Below are positions 1-9,368 of a DNA stretch of 57,623 nt, in pieces (position 1 is the stretch's first letter; each line of letters opens with the position of its first letter). The position numbers and the translations under genes were made by a program. The DNA is from DATFYM01 sp035315065. GTDB taxonomy: Bacteria; Acidobacteriota; Terriglobia; UBA7540. Under the pieces are notes generated by a model. The model saw only the letters and a list, made by a program, of their open reading frames with translations. It ran no database searches and was not told the DNA's origin. The DNA is taken from the NCBI GenBank assembly GCA_035315065.1, contig DATFYM010000112.1, positions 1 to 57,623 of the forward strand, written 5' to 3'.

Positions 1-153
1 CTCGCTCTGGAGAGATTCTCCGGGGTTCATTTCGGCGCGCCCGCGGGGCGGCAGTAGTCGCGGTGGCCAAGCAAGCCGGCTTTCCGCTGCTCAAATCAAG
101 GTCTACCTCGCGCCGGATACCGTTATCGGCGGATTGGGGGAAACGGTTATAAC

Positions 154-822
154 TTGACCACGCCGGGCGACTTCTCCAATGCCGGTAGCGTGATGGTGGG
201 AAAGAACAGTACGCTCACCATTGGTTCCGGCGGGGCGAACAACTATACCCAGTCGGGCGGTGCCAGCCTCAAGGTGAATGGAAGCCTGACGGCGGCCATA
301 GCCTTCATTAACGGCGGCACGCTTTCGGGCAGTGGCACGATCGTTGCCAACGTCAACAACTCGGGCGGCATCGTCACCGCCTCCGACCCGGGCAGTCCCG
401 ATATCCTCACCATGCATAGCAGCTACGCGCAGGGTGCGGGCGGCACGCTGGAGGCCTTCCTGGGAGGCGTGGCCGCCGGCACTGGTTACAGCCAGTTGGA
501 TGTGACCGGAACGGCAACCCTAGGCGGGACGCTCGACGTCGACTTGGCCACGGGCAGTAATTTCACGCCAGCGGCGGGCGAGGGCTTCTTCGTGCTGCTC
601 GCGAACAACGGAGTGAACGGGATGTTCTCGGGCGTGGACTTTGCCGACGCGCCGCTGCCGTCCGGTGACACGTGGTCGGTAGTCTACAATCCCAACAACG
701 TGGAGCTGGAGGTTAATGGTCCCACCACCGCGACGCCGGAGCCTTCTGGTCTCCTCCTGTTTGGCACGGCGCTGGCCATGGCAGCGTTCCTCGGAATGCG
801 GAAGGTGGTCACCGCCAGCTAA
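154..822 (+). CDS. PEP-CTERM sorting-domain protein, 5' part missing
   Basis: The last 25 or so residues are a clear PEP-CTERM signal: Pro-Glu-Pro (TPEPSG), a hydrophobic stretch (LLLFGTALAMAAFLG) and a basic end (MRK). Such proteins are exported and processed by an exosortase; none is in this window. The body is Gly/Ser/Thr/Asn-rich with beta-helix-like repeats (FSNAGSVMVG, TLSGSGTIVANV, ATLGGTLDVDL), typical of autotransporter-like surface proteins. The only start available is TTG at 154, with no signal peptide after it, while the same frame stays open back to a stop at 55-57 and reads GGNGYNLTTPGDFSNAG, a typical repeat. The N-terminal part has therefore probably been lost by a frameshift or nonsense change, or lies left of the window. 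Called as a gene fragment; the C-terminal family call is firm. Confidence 0.75.
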   Translation: MTTPGDFSNAGSVMVGKNSTLTIGSGGANNYTQSGGASLKVNGSLTAAIAFINGGTLSGSGTIVANVNNSGGIVTASDPGSPDILTMHSSYAQGAGGTLEAFLGGVAAGTGYSQLDVTGTATLGGTLDVDLATGSNFTPAAGEGFFVLLANNGVNGMFSGVDFADAPLPSGDTWSVVYNPNNVELEVNGPTTATPEPSGLLLFGTALAMAAFLGMRKVVTAS

Positions 823-1051
823 TCCAACCAGCCGTTACCGCTCATCATCGTTGTGGGGGCGCAAGGCGACGCGCCCCTGCCCTAGCCAAGAGCAACCCGC
901 CTTTCACCTCAACCCCCAATGTTCACGCCCTGAGAATAATCTTGAAGGACGGGAGGAAATCCCGTCTTGACGCCGAGTACATACAGATGTACAGTGCCTG
1001 GGTGGGCGTCGTTTGGGACCAGGGGAAGGCGAAACAAAACGAGGCACAACG

Positions 1052-1306
1052 ATGAGAACCTACGATTTCAGCAAGGGAAAACGCGGCCCCGTGCTACCAA
1101 TTCCACCGGGCAAGGAGCGCATCACCATCCGCTTGGATACTGACATTCTGGACTACTTTCGGGACCTGGTGGAGCGCGCCGGCGGTGGCAACTATCAAAC
1201 CATGATCAACAACGCGCTGCGCGCCTATATCGAGGGCGCCCAGAAGCCCGCCCTGGAGGAAACGCTGCGGCGCGTAATCCGAGAGGAATTGCGCAGTGCA
1301 TCTTGA
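1052..1306 (+). CDS. BrnA-like ribbon-helix-helix antitoxin, no toxin beside it
   Basis: An 84-residue protein whose core (KERITIRLDTDILDYFRDLV, then GGNYQTMINNALRAYIE) is a ribbon-helix-helix DNA-binding fold of the BrnA/CopG antitoxin type. In this family the RHH domain binds the operator and the flanking region neutralises a BrnT-type RNase. The ATG at 1052 is preferred over the more distant GTG at 1013 because the conserved protein begins MRTYDFSKGKRG. The usual toxin would lie immediately upstream or downstream, but neither side has a matching reading frame, so it is an orphan antitoxin or one acting on a toxin elsewhere. A small dyad (GTACATACAGATGTAC) about 60 bases upstream could be its operator. 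Confidence 0.7.
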   Translation: MRTYDFSKGKRGPVLPIPPGKERITIRLDTDILDYFRDLVERAGGGNYQTMINNALRAYIEGAQKPALEETLRRVIREELRSAS

Positions 1307-1352
1307 GCGAGGCCGAACTAACTGTCTCCAAATGCAGGTGTAAAAGAATCAA

Positions 1353-1750
1353 ATACAGAGGCACGGAGACACGAAGAAGAGAAATGGGAACGGTACGATA
1401 TTTCGCTCCCGACGTCTGCCTTCACCGTAAACCAGCGTCGTAATTACTTGTCTTCTTGGCAAGGATTTGTGGACGCGCCTTTCACCTTGACCCTTTAGCA
1501 AGCGAGACCCCTCATCTGGCCTCCTCCGTCGGCCACCTTCTCCCTTGGGAGAAGGCTAGCCTCGTGAGTGCTTGAGTCCTTACCCTCTCCGACGGGAGAG
1601 GGTGGACCGCGTCCGGCGCTTTCACCAGCCGGCGCGGGACGGGTGAGGGGGCGCGTCCTTAAAGTCCCTTTTCGGGCTTGAACGGCCGACTCTTGCTTTC
1701 TGACTTCATTTGCGGCGACGTCGCGCTGGGCCTCTGTGTCTTTGTGTTGG
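1353..1750. repeat. Short-unit array pair enclosing a palindromic repeat, in a gene-free gap
   Basis: The gap 1307-1862 holds no credible gene. An array built on CAGAGGCACGGAGACACG (1353-1387) has an inverted partner, CCTCTGTGTCTTTGTG, at 1731-1750. Between them, 1497-1660 carries palindromes of the TTCTCCCTTGGGAGAAGG and CCCTCTCCGACGGGAGAGGG kind, common as intergenic repeats in many genomes. The same array type recurs at 16420-16510 and 50630-50660. Confidence 0.6.
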
Positions 1751-1862
1751 AAGCTCCCTCGCAAGTACTGCACACTTTCAAATCTCCGGGGCAAGGAGGT
1801 CCGGAAAAGACATGTGTTGCGTCAAAAACGATGGTCAGGAAACCGCCCTCTCATAGCCCGGT

Positions 1863-4685
1863 TTAACCGCGAACCACGGCCCAGCGTAGCGGATCGCCGC
1901 CTCCGCCTTCGCCTCTCATCTCGACAGCCCCGTCCAAGATTCGCGCGTCGATGCGGCTTCCGTTGACCTCTACTCGCGAAAGTTGCTGAGCTTCGTCGGC
2001 TGGAACCTTCAGCCGTATGCTCCACGCATTGCGCTGCGACGGGTTGTACCAGCCTTCGTAACCTCGGGGAGATTTCACCACTCCCAGTAGCGGCGAATCG
2101 AAGCGAAACGAGGGCAGCGGCAGTTTTGGCGCCAGGGCCAAGCCCGTTTCGGTGAACTCCACGCCCAGCAGCTTGGCGATCGAGAATAGCGGGCAAGCGT
2201 GAGTATGCATGTTGAGCACCGGGAAATCGGTCCACCCAAAAGGACGCCCTCCCGTGGTCGCGCCGGGATGCTTGCTCGACGCCGAATTGAGAACGTCAGG
2301 TCCGCTCCAGGTTCCGTACCAGATCTCGGGATAAACCTCAGCGTGGCGGGCGAACGAGTTCTTTTTCCACTCATCCCAGGCCATGGCCCCATCAATGCCC
2401 GCGAGCGCCCAAATCAGGGTCTGGTTGAGCGATGGCCAAACCCCGCCGGCTACCGATGTGCCAGGTTCCGTTGGCCACACGCCATGCCCGATCCGGTCGG
2501 GGCTGTCGTTGAGTTGGACGGCACCGATGGGAGAACCCCGGCGAAGTTCCTGATCGACGCTTTGCACCAGCACCCGAGTTTGTTCGTCGCTCGTAACTCC
2601 GCCGATGATGGCCCACGGCTGCGGCTCGATCCACATCCCTTTCTCTCCCAGCCAGCCTTGGGTTGGTCCCAGCCACACGCGGCGAAACCATTTGCCCGTC
2701 CACTGTGCTCGAACCGCCTCCCGGTGTGCTTCCGCCTGGCGGCGAATCGGCGATGAGAGCCGGCCATCGTCGCCGGCATAGGTCAGCAGCCGAGCGTAGT
2801 AGTCGAACACATAGGCCGCCATGGCCGAGTTGAGCACGCTTTCACTTTGCTCCCGGCACTCCGGCACCGACGCTGGAGGGACCCAGGTCATCACCAGCCC
2901 GTCGTTCCAGTCGTCCTGAAGCATGCGCATGAGACCGTGCTGCCCGGTTTTAACGTCCTCCACCAGGTGCCGGTAGCAGCGAGTTAGAAGGCCGCGTACC
3001 GACCCCTTGCCGGCATTGGTGTCATTGGGGCCATAAACCGTCACCACCTCGGAATCCAGGAATTGAAGGTCGCGGGTGGCCAGAATGTACTCGCTCACCG
3101 CCCAAAGAAGCCACATCGGGATATCACTACAATTGTCGGATGTCGTAGGCATGGGCATGCCGTGACCGACGATTCCATAAGGGATGGAGCCATCCGGCCG
3201 GACCTCTTTCAGGGTGTAGCGCAGGACTTCCTTCACCAGGTCGGGATCGCTGAAAACAAAGGGCAGAACGTGTTGAAGCGGGTCGCGCGCGGCACCCTGA
3301 AATCCCATCACATATTGATAGATACTGGCCTGCGAAATGACGTGCTGGCGAAAGAAATCGTCGTAAGTCACTCCGCTACGTAAGTAGTAATTGTTCCACG
3401 CGACTTCCCGTGCCACCCAGGGATCGGTTTCGGTGCTGAACCGCAGACCGCGTTTCTTCCACTGCTGGCTTGAGTCCCCGAGTGCACCGTGAGCGGTGCG
3501 GCGATATTTGGCGAATAACGAATCCAGATCCGTGCCTTCGGCGACGTAGCCGTAGAGGAACGTGAGGGTGCAGCTCTCTCCGGGTTGCAGAGTGAACTTC
3601 CGCTCCAGCAGCAGGGCGCTTTCAGGGCCAGTCTGGCTCAGATCGCCATCCAGATCATGGCCCAGCCCGGCGGGATGGTTAACGCCACCCGATCCAAAGA
3701 AGTCCTTCCCATTGGTCGTCATGCCATCCGCCGGAGCATCGAGCGAAACCAGAAGAGTAGGCGGCGGATTGAGATCGTCGAAAGCAGACTGTTGGGGGGC
3801 GTTCTTGTCGGGAGCAGTTAGAAATGGATTTGGGTTTTTCTCGAGATAGGCAACCATGCCCTGGAACTGCCGGTCGTCCGCTTCCGAACGGCCCAGGAAA
3901 TCCTTGGTTTCAAGCAGACCGCAGCCGCCGACAACACTACGAAAGTGATGCGCGAACCTTGCTCCAAAATCGCGCCGCAACTCAACCATGCCCTTGCCCG
4001 CGAACCCCTGCATGAACGATCGAAACGAGAACTGATAAACCTGGCATCCCCAGTGCTCGATCCAGCGCAAGTTCGCTTCGGCGGGGCCGGAGTTGGCAAC
4101 CGTGACTTGCGAAACCAGCACGGGATCGTCGCCGAAAGGCGCGAATATTACGTGGTCAATACTGTAGGATTCTCCCGTGACTTTCTTGCGGAAATAACCA
4201 ATTCCGAAGAACCGGTCAAAGCTCTTTGCATTGCCCGGATAGAAAGTGCTGAGCGCTACTTTTCCGTCCGTCAAATAACCAAACCCGCCGCCGAAGGTGC
4301 CGCGCTCGGGCGCGTAGTCGTTGAGAAACTTCGGCGCACCCTCGTCCTGACGTACCCGCACGTGGCCGTAGTTGGAGGCAATCGCCACCAGCCGGTCGTT
4401 GCCCACCTGATGAATGTGCTCGGTTGGAGCGAGAACCCCGGGGTTCACCTCGGTGAGAGCTTTCGGATCGTTGATCTGGTCACACGTGTAATGGAACGCA
4501 GGCAGTCCGAACTGATCCTCGATCCAGTTTCCGAAGTAACCCGATCCGTAAGCCTTTTTGGGGGACGAACCGGGGCCGGCGGAAGAAGGGTCCTGAGGCG
4601 TCAGTGCCGAGGCTTCCGGCGCGCTCTCGAACGCAGCCGCCCCGAGAGCCGAATTCTCAAGAAATTGTCGCCGGTTAACAGACAT
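1863..4685 (-). CDS. Tat-exported GH94-like glycoside hydrolase/phosphorylase family protein
   Basis: A 940-residue protein starting with a twin-arginine signal (NRRQFLENSALGAAAF, Arg5-Arg6), so it is exported folded. The N-terminal half is a beta-sandwich-like domain; the C-terminal half is an (alpha/alpha)6 barrel similar to GH94/GT36. The segment RPDGSIPYG...SDIPMWLLWAVSEYI and the motif DDWNDGL (about residues 591-597) match the region that carries the catalytic Asp in cellobiose-type phosphorylases. Phosphorylases of this family are normally cytoplasmic, so a Tat-exported member may instead be a hydrolase or have another substrate; the substrate cannot be read from the sequence. The start is supported by GAGGAG eight bases before ATG. 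It is transcribed alone, divergently from the PSD1 gene. Confidence 0.75.
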   Translation of the reverse strand: MSVNRRQFLENSALGAAAFESAPEASALTPQDPSSAGPGSSPKKAYGSGYFGNWIEDQFGLPAFHYTCDQINDPKALTEVNPGVLAPTEHIHQVGNDRLVAIASNYGHVRVRQDEGAPKFLNDYAPERGTFGGGFGYLTDGKVALSTFYPGNAKSFDRFFGIGYFRKKVTGESYSIDHVIFAPFGDDPVLVSQVTVANSGPAEANLRWIEHWGCQVYQFSFRSFMQGFAGKGMVELRRDFGARFAHHFRSVVGGCGLLETKDFLGRSEADDRQFQGMVAYLEKNPNPFLTAPDKNAPQQSAFDDLNPPPTLLVSLDAPADGMTTNGKDFFGSGGVNHPAGLGHDLDGDLSQTGPESALLLERKFTLQPGESCTLTFLYGYVAEGTDLDSLFAKYRRTAHGALGDSSQQWKKRGLRFSTETDPWVAREVAWNNYYLRSGVTYDDFFRQHVISQASIYQYVMGFQGAARDPLQHVLPFVFSDPDLVKEVLRYTLKEVRPDGSIPYGIVGHGMPMPTTSDNCSDIPMWLLWAVSEYILATRDLQFLDSEVVTVYGPNDTNAGKGSVRGLLTRCYRHLVEDVKTGQHGLMRMLQDDWNDGLVMTWVPPASVPECREQSESVLNSAMAAYVFDYYARLLTYAGDDGRLSSPIRRQAEAHREAVRAQWTGKWFRRVWLGPTQGWLGEKGMWIEPQPWAIIGGVTSDEQTRVLVQSVDQELRRGSPIGAVQLNDSPDRIGHGVWPTEPGTSVAGGVWPSLNQTLIWALAGIDGAMAWDEWKKNSFARHAEVYPEIWYGTWSGPDVLNSASSKHPGATTGGRPFGWTDFPVLNMHTHACPLFSIAKLLGVEFTETGLALAPKLPLPSFRFDSPLLGVVKSPRGYEGWYNPSQRNAWSIRLKVPADEAQQLSRVEVNGSRIDARILDGAVEMRGEGGGGDPLRWAVVRG

Positions 4686-4814
4686 GCTGAGATCTCCTCG
4701 AAGAGTTGTTTGAGCTTAGTGTCCCGTTTCGGAAGTACGCTAACATTCCGGATCACAGGGCCGTGCCGGTTCGTGGTGACCGAAATCTCTGTCAACAAAA
4801 CATGTGCGTTCTTC

Positions 4815-5020
4815 AGGCCCGGAGGGCCGATAGAGTTTAGCCCAGGGCGCAAGCCCTGGGAACCGTTCCATCACCGAGAGCCTTCCAGCCCCGGAGGGGC
4901 GTAAGACGTGGCTTGGCAGCTTCTTCTTTCGCCCCTTCCGGGGCTCGCTGGCCACGCGCCACGCGCAACCCAGGGCTTGCGCCCTGGGCTACATTCTTCC
5001 GCCCCTGACGGGGCTAAAGC
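4815..5020. repeat. Two inverted copies of a composite palindromic repeat
   Basis: Each copy couples CCCAGGGCGCAAGCCCTGGG to a CCCCGGAGGGGCG-type palindrome. One copy is at about 4817-4910 and the other, in inverted orientation, at about 4935-5020, so the two can pair as well as fold on themselves. A shortened copy lies at 10020-10065. Confidence 0.75.
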
Positions 5021-5321
5021 GCCGTGACCAGACTATAGGCTGTTGCTCCCGCTGATGCTATTTCGGTAGCCGGCATCGTGACCTGTCGGAAACCTCGTCA
5101 CCCGGCGCACCGCTCGTGAGCGTACTATGAAAACGAGAACTTGGGTTCCTGAAAACGATCCCCAGAATCTTGGCACACGTCTGGTCTGAGTACCGCGAGC
5201 GTCCCCAAGACCGAGGCGCCGAGGCGCAGAGTGAAACTGAGAGTATCACAAAGAAAGCGGCGTAGACGGTTCGGTCTTCCCGGTGTTCGCACGCCTAAAC
5301 CAATCTAATCTAACAGGCTGA

Positions 5322-5620
5322 TGAAAGAGTGTTGTGGCGCGCGGAAGGGCGGGGCTTCAGCCCCGCCAAGCGCGGACCTTACGTCCGCGCCTTGGAGTGC
5401 GGCGGCTTGACGCCGCCTTGGAATCGGCCGAGCGCAGCCATCACTGCTGGAAGGACGCTTCCCAGCAAGAGGCCGAAGCCAGGTGGAGCGAACCCCACTA
5501 AGGCTGCAAGGCGGCGTCAAGCCGCCGCACTCCAGGGCGGGCTGCGCCCGCAAATGTACATACTCCAAGGGCGGGGCTTTAACCCGGCCGCAAAGCGCGC
5601 CCCAACACATGAAGATCTTA
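5322..5620. repeat. Inverted GC-rich repeat block
   Basis: Left part GCGGGGCTTCAGCCCCGC, then GCGGACCTTACGTCCGC and GAGTGCGGCGGCTTGACG. The right part has GCGTCAAGCCGCCGCACTCC in inverse order, GGGCGGGCTGCGCCCGC and GGCGGGGCTTTAACCC. The unit is a chain of small hairpins mirrored around about 5465. The nominal reading frames here are translations of these palindromes. Confidence 0.7.
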
Positions 5621-5735
5621 TTTGCTGGACTTCGGCTCGTCCAACTTTTATCATTTGAGCACCGGGGGGAAGGCCAGGTCAGCAGAAGCTATCGGGCGAG
5701 CCGACTCGTGGTAATCCCGCTCGCGAGGGACCAAC

Positions 5736-8700
5736 TTGAGAACGCGAATCTTCCTCGTCGTCCTGATTCCAGCATACCTGGTGCTGCTGATGAGGCCTCG
5801 GCCAGGAGTTTCCGGCCTGCCGCCGGACGCGCCCGCCAAGCCGGTGGACTTCGACCGCGACATCCGGCCCATCCTGGCCGACAACTGCTTCGCGTGCCAC
5901 GGGCCGGACGAGAAACAGCGCATGGCCAATCTGAGGCTGGACCAAAAAGAGGAACTGTTCGCGGATCGCGGCGGCTACCGGATCGTGACACCGGGGAAAC
6001 CCGCCGAGAGCAAAATCTACCAGAAGGTCAGCAGCTCCGATCCCAGCGTGCGCATGCCGCCTTTCTACTCCGAGCGCAAACTGACGCCGGCGCAGATCGA
6101 ACTCATCAAGCGCTGGATCGACGAGGGCGCGAAGTACGAGCAGCACTGGTCGTTCGTGGCGCCGCAACGTCCGTTGGTGCCGGCGGCGCGGCCGGTGAAT
6201 GGCGTGAAGTGGCCGCGCAATCCCATCGACAATTTCGTCCTGGCGCGGTTGGAGCGCGAGGGCCTGAAGCCCTCGCCCGAAGCGGACAAGGCCACGCTGC
6301 TGCGCCGCGTCACGTTTGACCTGACCGGACTCCCGCCCACGCCGTCGGAGCTCGATTCCTTCCTGGCTGACAAGTCGCCCGACGCTTACGAAAAGCGCGT
6401 GGACCAACTCCTGAAGTCACCCCACTACGGCGAGAAGATGGCCATGGCGTGGCTCGACTTGGCCCGCTACTCCGACACTCACGGCTACCACATCGATAGC
6501 CTCCGGCAGATGTGGCGCTGGCGCGACTGGGTGATCGACGCCTACAATCGCAACCTGCCCTACGACGAGTTCACCATCGAGCAACTGGCGGGCGACCTGC
6601 TGCCCAACGCCACCGTCGAGCAGAAAATCGCCACCGGCTTCAGCCGCGACCACATGATCAACTTCGAGGGCGGCGCGATCCCTCAGGAGTATCACGTGGA
6701 GTACATCGTGGATCGGGTGAGCACCACCGGCACCACCTGGCTTGGCCTGACCGTCGGATGCGCCCGCTGCCACGATCACAAGTACGACCCGATCAAGCAG
6801 AAGGATTTCTATCGCATGTTCGCCTTCTTCAACACCGTCCCCGAACGCGGCCTCGACGGCCAGACGGGAAACGCCGCGCCGGTGCTGGAACTGCCCGCTC
6901 CGGAACAGCAGCAGGAAATCGAGCAGCTCAACCGCCAGATCGCCGAGACGCTGGCCGCGATTCCCGAAAAGGACATGGTGGCGCAGGAGAACCAGTGGCG
7001 GGCGGCGGTGTCGGGAGTCGGGAGTCGGGAGTCGGGAGTCGCAGAAGGAACGGGATTCGGGGTTCGGGTTTCGGGATTCGCAGAAGAAAGCAAACCCAAC
7101 TCGGCTTCTTCTCCGCGAGCCCCGAACCCCGAACCCCGAACCGCAAACGTCGAGTCTCGAACCGCGAATCCCGTTTCTTCCGCGACTCCCGAGTCCCGAC
7201 TCCCGACTCCCGACTCTGGGCTGGCGGCGCACTACGCGTTCGAGGGAAACCTGGCGGATACCTCCGGTCACGGTCTCGATGCCAAAGCCACGCGCGGCGA
7301 TGTGGGGTACGTTGACGGGGCCATCGGCAAGGCCGCCGATTTCAGCGGAGAGACGCAAGTTGATTTCCCCGTCGGTGATTTCGACCGTCCAAGCTCGGCC
7401 TCCCCAGTTCCGGATTTCGAGTCCCGGCTCCCGGAAAAGGCCCCCGCTTCTCCTTCGCAACTCGCGAACCTTGAACCCCGAACCCCGAGCTCCGAGTCCC
7501 GAGCCCCGAGTCCCGAGTCCCGGCCCTTCGCCCTGGCGTTTTGGGCGCAGCCCGACGGCACTAAGGGTTTGGAGCTGATCCAGAAACGGGACCCATCGCC
7601 GAACTGGCGTGGGTACGAGATCGCCATCGACGACCCAACCTTTGACGGCCCCCAAAGACCCAGGTTCACCTTGATCGTCCGGGTGGCCAGCCGCTGGCCC
7701 GGCGATGCCATTGAGGTCAAGACGAAGGAACGCGTCCGGTTCGAACGAAGCCGTCACTTCTTGTTGAACTACGACGGCTCCGGCAGAGCGTCGGGAGTGA
7801 GTCTTTATCTTGATGGCAAGCCTCTTCCAACCGAAGCGGTGAAAGACAACTTGAGCGGCAGTTTCCGCGGTAGTTTCCGTACAGGGGCGGCCCTTTCCGT
7901 GGGCGATAAGAAGATCGGCCGGCCCTTCAAGGGGCAGATCGACGATCTTCGCATTTACGATCGCGCGCTGACCGCTGATGAAGCCACTAATCTTGCCGTC
8001 GAATTGCCGGCTCGCGCTCTGTTGGCCGAGTTGGCCGGCAAGCCGGTGGAAAAGATCGAGAGCCTTGAACCGGAGAAGCCTCCCGAGGAAGCGGACATCG
8101 GGATGACCGACAAGGCGCAAACCAAGGAGCAGAAGGAAGCCGACCGGCTCAAGAGCCATCAGGCGCGGCTAAGCGAGTATTACCTCACCGTTGCGGCGCC
8201 CGAGCCCTACCGCAAGCTCTACGCGCAGTTGAAGGACCTGCGGGAGAAGAAGAACAAGCTTCAGCAATCCATCCCCACCGCCATGGTGATGGCGGAAATG
8301 AAGAAGCCGCGCGATACCTTTGTGCTGGGCCGGGGGCAGTACGACAATCCGGGCGAGAAAGTCACGCCCGGCGTCCCGGGTTTCCTGCCGCCGATGCCGC
8401 CTGGCCTTCCGCCCAACCGGCTGGGCCTCGCGAAATGGCTGGTGGATCCCGGCAATCCCCTGACGGCGCGCGTGGCCGTCAATCGCGCCTGGCAGAGTGC
8501 CTTCGGCACCGGAATCGTCAAAACGGCGGAGGATTTCGGCACCCAGGGCGAGCCGCCTAGCCACCCCGAGCTGCTCGACTGGCTGGCCACGGAATTCGTC
8601 CGCACCGGCTGGGACGTGAAGCGGCTGGAACGCCTGATCGTAACCTCGGCCACCTACCGGCAATCGTCGCGCGCCACCCCGGAAATGGCGGAGAGCGATC

Positions 8701-9368
8701 CGGAGAACCGCCTGCTGGCCCGCGGTCCGCGCTTCCGCCTGCCGGCGGAGGAGATCCGTGATAACGCGCTGGCCGCCAGCGGGCTGCTGGACGACAAAAT
8801 CGGCGGGCCCAGCGTCTACCCCTACCAGCCCAAGGGCCTCTGGGAGGAAATGGCCTTCGGCGAGGGCTTCACCGCCCAGACGTACGTTCAGAGCACAGGC
8901 GCCGACCTCTATCGTCGCAGCATGTATACCATCTGGAAGCGCACCGTGCCGCCGCCCTCGCTCACCACCTTTGACGCGCCCGACCGCGAGAAGTGTACCG
9001 CCCGGCGCTCCCGCACCAACACACCGTTGCAGGCGCTGGTGCTGCTGAACGATCCAACCTACGTGGAGGCCAGCCGTGCGTTGGCCCAGCGCGCCTTGCT
9101 CGAAGCAGGCAAGGATCCAACCAAACGCATCGATTATGTGTTTCGCCTGGCCACTGCTCGAAATCCGCAGCCGCAGGAGCGGCAAGTGCTGATAGCAATC
9201 GCGAAGCAGGAGCTGACCGAGTATGGGCACGACAAGGCCTCGGCGCTGAAGCTGCTCGCCGTGGGCGACTCGAAATACAACGCTAAGCTCGATCCAGTGG
9301 AACTGGCGGCGTGGACAACCGTGGCCAGCACGGTTTTGAATCTGGATGAGACGATAACAAAGGAGTGA
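5736..9368 (+). CDS. PSD1 family protein: planctomycete cytochrome C, DUF1549, LamG and DUF1553 domains
   Basis: A 1210-residue exported protein with a hydrophobic N-terminus (residues 4-19). The planctomycete cytochrome C motif CFACH is at 51-55 and DUF1549/PSCyt2 runs from about 150 to 380, with a second CARCH at 342-346. A LamG-like domain follows (about 497-770), then DUF1553/PSD1 (about 900-1200) ending in the conserved NLDETITKE. The family is paired with DUF1501 proteins and is thought to act on complex polysaccharides or in periplasmic redox chemistry; the function is not firmly known. The start is TTG with GAGGGA six bases upstream. The oddity is two in-frame stretches of degenerate 7-bp tandem repeats, one in the DUF1549-LamG linker (about residues 426-494) and one inside LamG (about 560-596); they read as heptapeptides such as VGSRESG and PESRLPT. 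The partner DUF1501 gene lies 2.3 kb downstream behind inserted material. Confidence 0.88.
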   Translation: MRTRIFLVVLIPAYLVLLMRPRPGVSGLPPDAPAKPVDFDRDIRPILADNCFACHGPDEKQRMANLRLDQKEELFADRGGYRIVTPGKPAESKIYQKVSSSDPSVRMPPFYSERKLTPAQIELIKRWIDEGAKYEQHWSFVAPQRPLVPAARPVNGVKWPRNPIDNFVLARLEREGLKPSPEADKATLLRRVTFDLTGLPPTPSELDSFLADKSPDAYEKRVDQLLKSPHYGEKMAMAWLDLARYSDTHGYHIDSLRQMWRWRDWVIDAYNRNLPYDEFTIEQLAGDLLPNATVEQKIATGFSRDHMINFEGGAIPQEYHVEYIVDRVSTTGTTWLGLTVGCARCHDHKYDPIKQKDFYRMFAFFNTVPERGLDGQTGNAAPVLELPAPEQQQEIEQLNRQIAETLAAIPEKDMVAQENQWRAAVSGVGSRESGVAEGTGFGVRVSGFAEESKPNSASSPRAPNPEPRTANVESRTANPVSSATPESRLPTPDSGLAAHYAFEGNLADTSGHGLDAKATRGDVGYVDGAIGKAADFSGETQVDFPVGDFDRPSSASPVPDFESRLPEKAPASPSQLANLEPRTPSSESRAPSPESRPFALAFWAQPDGTKGLELIQKRDPSPNWRGYEIAIDDPTFDGPQRPRFTLIVRVASRWPGDAIEVKTKERVRFERSRHFLLNYDGSGRASGVSLYLDGKPLPTEAVKDNLSGSFRGSFRTGAALSVGDKKIGRPFKGQIDDLRIYDRALTADEATNLAVELPARALLAELAGKPVEKIESLEPEKPPEEADIGMTDKAQTKEQKEADRLKSHQARLSEYYLTVAAPEPYRKLYAQLKDLREKKNKLQQSIPTAMVMAEMKKPRDTFVLGRGQYDNPGEKVTPGVPGFLPPMPPGLPPNRLGLAKWLVDPGNPLTARVAVNRAWQSAFGTGIVKTAEDFGTQGEPPSHPELLDWLATEFVRTGWDVKRLERLIVTSATYRQSSRATPEMAESDPENRLLARGPRFRLPAEEIRDNALAASGLLDDKIGGPSVYPYQPKGLWEEMAFGEGFTAQTYVQSTGADLYRRSMYTIWKRTVPPPSLTTFDAPDREKCTARRSRTNTPLQALVLLNDPTYVEASRALAQRALLEAGKDPTKRIDYVFRLATARNPQPQERQVLIAIAKQELTEYGHDKASALKLLAVGDSKYNAKLDPVELAAWTTVASTVLNLDETITKE
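7011..7216. repeat. In-frame inverted array of GGGAGTC/GGGATTC heptamers within PSD1
   Basis: The left arm has four or more GGGAGTC units (7012-7041), a spacer GCAGAAGGAAC and GGGATTC-type units (7051-7080). The right arm (about 7118-7216) mirrors it: CCCCGAA units, then GAATCCC, a spacer GTTTCTTCCGC and GACTCCC units. The spacer sequences are also mirror images. The reading frame runs through without a stop. Confidence 0.9.
7415..7523. repeat. Second in-frame heptamer array within PSD1 (single orientation)
   Basis: CCCGAGT/CCCCGAG/ACCCCGA units occupy about 7420-7433 and 7464-7523. They interrupt the LamG domain between VGDFDRP and FALAFWAQ. Only the C-rich orientation is present. Confidence 0.85.

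Larger units (their letters stand above)
4686..5735. other. Gene-free 1-kb divergent spacer made mostly of repeats
   Basis: Between the divergent GH94-like and PSD1 genes I see no credible coding region. 4686-4810 should contain the GH94-like promoter, but I could not place convincing boxes. The rest is two palindromic repeat blocks (4815-5020 and 5322-5620) and a weak array built on GAGGCGCCGAGGCGCAGAG at 5206-5240. Confidence 0.6.

Noticed and set aside
6417..8159. A 580-codon open frame on the - strand
   Set aside because: Antisense of the PSD1 gene, helped by heptamer arrays that have no stop codon on either strand.
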